A DNA stretch of 64,000 bases from Hoeflea sp. 108 (lineage in GTDB: Bacteria > Pseudomonadota > Alphaproteobacteria > Rhizobiales > Rhizobiaceae). The stretch spans positions 2,854,839 to 2,918,838 of the forward strand of contig NZ_KB890024.1 of NCBI RefSeq assembly GCF_000372965.1, given 5' to 3'. This document shows, piece by piece, positions 60,894-64,000 of this stretch. Position 1 is the stretch's first letter. Each line of letters opens with the position of its first letter. The notes under the pieces were generated by a model. The model had not been told where the DNA came from and searched no databases. It worked only from the letters and a program-made list of their open reading frames with translations. The position numbers and the translations under genes were made by a program.

Positions 60894-61073
60894 TTAGTGG
60901 CAGGGGAAAGCCATCGAGTGGCGATAGTCGTGGGCAGCATTGTGCACCACTTCCATATGCGAGAACCCGAGGAAGCCAACAACGAAGATGCCGAGCAGCG
61001 CGGCCATCGCCAGCTGCATCGCGCGCGACTGGGAGGAAACGCCAGTGCCGAGTGCGGAAGTAACCGTGTTCAT
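60894..61073 (-). CDS. cbtB: CbtB-family cobalt transporter subunit
   Basis: 59 residues: one membrane segment (AMAALLGIFVVGFLGF) and a C-terminal histidine-rich tail (SHMEVVHNAAHDYRH...FPCH) typical of CbtB, probably a metal-binding site. ATG at 61073, 16 bp before cbtA on the same strand. It is the first coding gene after the riboswitch. It is easily missed because of its size. Confidence 0.92.
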   Translation of the reverse strand: MNTVTSALGTGVSSQSRAMQLAMAALLGIFVVGFLGFSHMEVVHNAAHDYRHSMAFPCH

Positions 61074-61114
61074 TTCAATGTCCTTTCACCCTCCACCCGA
61101 GGGCATAGAATAAA

Positions 61115-61296
61115 GTCTTCGTCGCCGGCAGGTCTCCTGGCTTGCGGATCGACACCCTTCCCCGCCTTCCCGAAGCAAGCTTCAGTGGCCTTTGGGGAGA
61201 GCTAACCGCACACAGTTGCGGGGGCAGCCGCGGCTTTGGGCAAAAACTCCCTCACCGCATTCCCTCTTGATTCCAAAAACTGGAACCGACGACGGC
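61115..61296 (-). promoter_or_regulatory. Cobalamin riboswitch
   Basis: On the minus strand the leader contains the B12 box AAGCCAGGAGACCTGCC (61143-61127), the GCTGCCCCCGCAACTGT element, a GCCACTG element and GAATGCGGTG, in the order of class-I cobalamin riboswitches. The 5' TCGTCGG can pair with 3' CCGGCGA to form P1. It lies 42 nt upstream of cbtB and should repress cbtB-cbtA-cobU-cobO when B12 is abundant. Confidence 0.95.
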
Positions 61297-61300
61297 TGCG

Positions 61301-61329
61301 ACTATAGAAACAAAAGCATGGGGCGGCAA
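61301..61329 (-). promoter_or_regulatory. Promoter of the B12-riboswitch transcript
   Basis: TTGCCG (61329-61324) and TATAGT (61306-61301) with 17-bp spacing on the minus strand. They are four- and five-of-six matches to the sigma-70 consensus, and transcription would start at about 61294, the start of the riboswitch fold. Confidence 0.65.
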
Positions 61330-61373
61330 ACCAAATTCCGACGCCGCAGCGCTCGAATGCGGCGTTCCTGCGA

Positions 61374-62072
61374 TCAGGCACGCGCGGCGATTCGTTCCGC
61401 CACCAGATGCTGCAGCCGCCACAGGTGCCGGTCGTGGATCGAACGCTGCTCCAGGTTCTTGACCACATTGTAGAGATAGTCGGCCGCCGAGCCCCAATGA
61501 CCGCAAGTCGTGGCCAGCCGATTCACAACCTCGTCTTCGCCGAGCGCCCCGGCATAGGCATGGCCTTCGCGGTTGATGACGAAGGCAAGCGCGGTCAACG
61601 GACCTTGATCGGTGGCCAGCGTCAGCCAGCGCGGCTTGTAGGTCGAGGGTTTCAGCGTCATCTCGCGACGGAAGAGCTTGTCGAGTTGCTCGCGCCGGTC
61701 GCCATCCATCAGCCGCAGCGCCACACCCTTGCACTGGCCGCCGCGATCCATGCCCATCATCAGCCCGGGCTCGGCTTTTGTCGCGCGCCAGCGGGTCATG
61801 TTGATGCAGAACGAACGATGCCAGCCACGCGCCAGCGCCACCCTCTCCTCGGCATGCTCGACCTCGGGTTTCCAGATCAGCGAGCCATAGGCGAACAGCC
61901 ACAGCGGCCCCTCCTCGGGATTGGCCGCCAGCGTCTCGTCGATCATGCGCGCATAATCGGCGTCGTCGAGATGCTGGGCGTCGGGATCGGGACCGGCATC
62001 CGCCACCTCGCGGTGGCAGCGCGCCACCAGCTCCTCGGTCAACGACATCACGCGACCGTTCATTGCCGACAT
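61374..62072 (-). CDS. ChaC-type gamma-glutamylcyclotransferase
   Basis: 232 residues. The family motif FAYGSLIWKPE (about 59-69) binds the substrate, and the catalytic Glu is expected in the GALGEDEVVN region. The enzyme releases 5-oxoproline from gamma-glutamyl peptides, including glutathione. ATG at 62072 (others at 62063 and 62051) is supported by an AGGG site. It is transcribed alone, upstream on the same strand of the cob transcript, with the riboswitch promoter following. Confidence 0.9.
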   Translation of the reverse strand: MSAMNGRVMSLTEELVARCHREVADAGPDPDAQHLDDADYARMIDETLAANPEEGPLWLFAYGSLIWKPEVEHAEERVALARGWHRSFCINMTRWRATKAEPGLMMGMDRGGQCKGVALRLMDGDRREQLDKLFRREMTLKPSTYKPRWLTLATDQGPLTALAFVINREGHAYAGALGEDEVVNRLATTCGHWGSAADYLYNVVKNLEQRSIHDRHLWRLQHLVAERIAARA

Positions 62073-62170
62073 CCCCGAACCCTGTGCATGACGTTGGCTA
62101 GTCCCTCTGTTGCCGCGCTTCAACCATGATAGTGCTGCATGGGCGGCGAAACACCCGAAAGCCGAAGCGA

Positions 62171-63175
62171 ATGGCCATGACGATGCAACCGACCACCGAC
62201 CAAGTTCAAGCCCAAACGCCACGCGTCCAGGTGATCGACATCGCCCGTGGTGCAGCGCTCATCGCCATGGCCATCTACCATTTCGCCTGGGATCTCGAGT
62301 TCTTCGGCTATGCCGATCCCGGCATGACCGCCTTCGGCGGCTGGAAGCTGTTCGCCCGCTCGATCGCCTCGAGCTTCCTCTTCCTCGTTGGCGTAAGCCT
62401 GGTGCTCGCCCACGCCAAGGGCATCCGCTGGCGCGGCTTCTGGAAACGGCTTGCGATGGTGGTTGCCGCCGCCGCCGTCATCACCGGCGCGACATGGTAT
62501 GCCATGCCGGATACCTTCATCTTTTTCGGCATCCTGCACCAGATCGCCTTTGCCAGCGTCGTCGGCCTTGTTTTCCTACGCCTGCCGCCGCTGCTGACGC
62601 TCGTCGCCGCAGCCTTGGTGATCGTCGCCCCCAACTATCTGCGCAACGACGTCTTCAACCATCCTGCCCTGCTTTGGGTCGGCCTCAACACCGTCGCTCC
62701 CCGCTCCAACGACTTCGTGCCTGTCTTCCCATGGTTCGGCGCGGTGCTGGCAGGCATGGGCCTGGCTGGACTGGCGTTGAAAGCAGGCCTGTTCGAAAGG
62801 CTGGCGCGGCTCAAGCCCGGCATCTGGTCGAAGCCGCTCGGCTTCTTCGGCCGCCACAGCCTTGCCTTCTATCTCATCCACCAGCCGGTGCTGATTTCGC
62901 TGGTCTGGGCCTGGGCGCAGTTCTTCCCCGCCCCTGTCGAGACCCGCGAAGTCGGCTTCCTCAAGTCGTGTCAGGTGTCTTGCCAACAGAGCCGCGACAC
63001 CGAATTCTGCTCGCGCTACTGTGTGTGCATGCTCGACGAGTTGCAGAAGGACGATTCGCTCGATCGCCTCTATGCATCGGACAAGAGCCCCGAACTGAAG
63101 GCGCATGTCGGCGACACCGCCGCCATGTGCTCCGCCAGTACGGACAGCCAGACACCCGTGGGAGGAGCACAATGA
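62171..63175 (+). CDS. DUF1624-family membrane protein (heparan-acetyltransferase-like) with Cys-rich tail
   Basis: 334 residues with about 7 membrane segments. Motifs RVQVIDIARGAALIAMAIYHF (start of the family domain) and FGRHSLAFYLIHQPVL (C-terminal core) are the DUF1624/YeiB-like acyltransferase hallmarks. The last 65 residues are soluble with five Cys in CQVSCQQSRDTEFCSRYCVC, an unusual cluster that could bind metal. Start is ATG at 62171 or 62126; the later one better fits the fold. It overlaps the next gene by 4 bp. Confidence 0.8.
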   Translation: MAMTMQPTTDQVQAQTPRVQVIDIARGAALIAMAIYHFAWDLEFFGYADPGMTAFGGWKLFARSIASSFLFLVGVSLVLAHAKGIRWRGFWKRLAMVVAAAAVITGATWYAMPDTFIFFGILHQIAFASVVGLVFLRLPPLLTLVAAALVIVAPNYLRNDVFNHPALLWVGLNTVAPRSNDFVPVFPWFGAVLAGMGLAGLALKAGLFERLARLKPGIWSKPLGFFGRHSLAFYLIHQPVLISLVWAWAQFFPAPVETREVGFLKSCQVSCQQSRDTEFCSRYCVCMLDELQKDDSLDRLYASDKSPELKAHVGDTAAMCSASTDSQTPVGGAQ

Positions 63176-63648
63176 CCGACATCAAGGCAGCCCCCAGCCG
63201 AGTGCCGTGGCCGCCGATCATCTACCTGCTGGCGATTGCCATCGCCATCGTGCTCACCCTGCTCTATCCCTTGCCCTGGATCACCGAGCCGATCTCGGAC
63301 CTGCTCTTCGCCGCCGGCTGGCTGGTGATACTGGGTGTCGTCGCCATCGAGGTTTCGGCAATACGCGCCTTGAGGCGCGGCAACACCACCATCAGGCCGG
63401 ACAAGGCTTCGGACCACCTGGTGATGGATGGCCCGTTCTCCTTCACCCGCAACCCGATCTACTTTGGCAACACGTTGCTGATGATCGGCATCGGCATGGT
63501 CAGCGGCAGCCTGTGGTTCATCGCCCTGGCGCTGATAGCCGCTTTCGCTACGCAAAAACTGGCCATCGAGCGCGAGGAGAAGCACCTCCAGTCCCGGTTC
63601 GGCAAGAAATACATCGACTACACCAAACGCGTTCGCCGCTGGATATAG
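63172..63648 (+). CDS. ICMT/PEMT-like integral-membrane methyltransferase family protein
   Basis: 158 residues with four or five hydrophobic segments and the conserved C-terminal motif FTRNPIYFGNTLLMIGIG followed by IEREEKHLQSRFGKKYIDY. This is the isoprenylcysteine carboxyl methyltransferase/phospholipid-methyltransferase fold, probably methylating a lipid or small molecule with SAM. A good GGAGGAG site precedes the ATG, which overlaps the DUF1624 stop. The substrate is unknown. Confidence 0.85.
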   Translation: MTDIKAAPSRVPWPPIIYLLAIAIAIVLTLLYPLPWITEPISDLLFAAGWLVILGVVAIEVSAIRALRRGNTTIRPDKASDHLVMDGPFSFTRNPIYFGNTLLMIGIGMVSGSLWFIALALIAAFATQKLAIEREEKHLQSRFGKKYIDYTKRVRRWI

Positions 63649-63744
63649 CAAGGCCGGCCGGCTTTCCAAAAAGCAAGAGCAGGCAATGGATTACGGCTGA
63701 ATCCAGATTCAGCTTGCGAGCAGAGGGCGATTGGCGATCCTGAC

Positions 63745-64000
63745 TCAGGTCGTGACGCCGAGTTCCACCAGGCGCTCGACGCAGGACTCCTCGGCCTGGT
63801 CCAGTTCGGCCAGCGTCTCCTCGAGATCGCGGCGCTTCTGGCGCAGGTCCTCGCGCTTCTCCTCGATGCGCTTGATCATAAGCTTCAGCTGACCGACCTC
63901 GCCCGGGGGCTCCCGGTACATCTGGATGATCTCTCGGATCTCGTTGATGGAAAAACCGAGCCGCTTGCCACGCATGATCTGGCGAATGAGGTGCCGGTCC
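63745..64000 (-). CDS. MerR-family regulator, partial at the right edge
   Basis: About 85 C-terminal residues are visible: MRGKRLGFSINEIREIIQMY, the end of the MerR helix-turn-helix region, and a coiled-coil dimerisation helix with EEKREDLRQKRRDLEE. The lack of terminal metal-binding cysteines and the pattern GKRLGFSINEIREI suggest the LiuR-like branch (branched-chain/isovalerate metabolism), by recollection. The DNA-binding N-terminus lies beyond the window edge. Confidence 0.8.
   Translation of the reverse strand, partial: DRHLIRQIMRGKRLGFSINEIREIIQMYREPPGEVGQLKLMIKRIEEKREDLRQKRRDLEETLAELDQAEESCVERLVELGVTT

Noticed and set aside
1..64000. CRISPR arrays, insertion sequences, prophage, tRNA and rRNA genes
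   Set aside because: No repeat-spacer pattern, transposase, integrase, phage gene or structural-RNA gene was recognised on either strand.

Overview
The window is GC-rich DNA with dense gene packing, many 4-bp ATGA start/stop overlaps and no mobile elements. It looks like the chromosome of an alphaproteobacterium of the Hyphomicrobiales (rhizobia and relatives; Mesorhizobium/Aminobacter-like). Supporting evidence is a VtlR/LsrB-type LysR regulator beside several DUF1127-like small proteins, ExoD, the aerobic-type cobalamin genes cobC/cobD/cobO/cobU with CbtA/CbtB, tetrameric sarcosine oxidase soxBDAG, and rhizobial-style intergenic palindromes. The assignment is inferred from gene content; no rRNA or tRNA gene was seen.

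Layout. 1-7.3 kb: a VWA-domain membrane protein with its ECF sigma factor, a secreted HExxH protein, a BaiN-type flavoprotein, a dienelactone hydrolase, and a CynX-type transporter overlapping a GntR regulator. 7.4-19.3 kb: a corrinoid methyl-transfer locus. It holds an MttB-superfamily methyltransferase without pyrrolysine, a divergent corrinoid protein, DUF1638, a methylene-THF reductase split over two genes plus a small partner, a methyl-THF:corrinoid methyltransferase, and a RACo-type corrinoid activase. DUF4893, ExoD and a formyltransferase sit inside this stretch. 19.4-22.6 kb: five small proteins, four of them DUF1127-like, around a VtlR-type LysR gene that has tandem LysR boxes at its promoter. 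22.8-27.4 kb: a GbdR-like AraC regulator, a DUF1194 protein and a flavin/aminomethyltransferase fusion. 27.6-37.3 kb: two converging envelope-glycan gene sets with the core of a polyprenyl-phosphate-arabinose pathway (DPPR-synthase-like UbiA fused to a HAD domain, DprE1-like oxidase, SMR-type transporter) facing a GT-C-like membrane protein. 37.5-40.4 kb: a small periplasmic protein and a large MscS channel. 40.6-45.7 kb: soxBDAG. 48.1-56.3 kb: an XRE-cupin regulator leading an operon with two more flavin/GcvT fusions, a HAD hydrolase, an aminotransferase and a creatininase-family protein. 56.4-61.3 kb: cobalamin synthesis and cobalt uptake under a B12 riboswitch. 61.4-64 kb: ChaC, a DUF1624 membrane protein, an ICMT-like methyltransferase and a partial MerR regulator.

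How it fits together. A coherent reading is one-carbon catabolism of N-methylated compounds. The MttB/corrinoid/methyl-THF route could take one methyl group from a quaternary amine into methyl-THF, which the reductase would oxidise to methylene-THF. The three flavin/GcvT fusions and soxBDAG would take the remaining N-methyl groups (dimethylglycine- or sarcosine-like) to methylene-THF. Cobalamin genes lie about 37 kb from the corrinoid locus. The substrate of the corrinoid system cannot be read from sequence. A second possible novelty is the polyprenyl-phosphate-pentose glycosylation locus at 27.6-37.3 kb.
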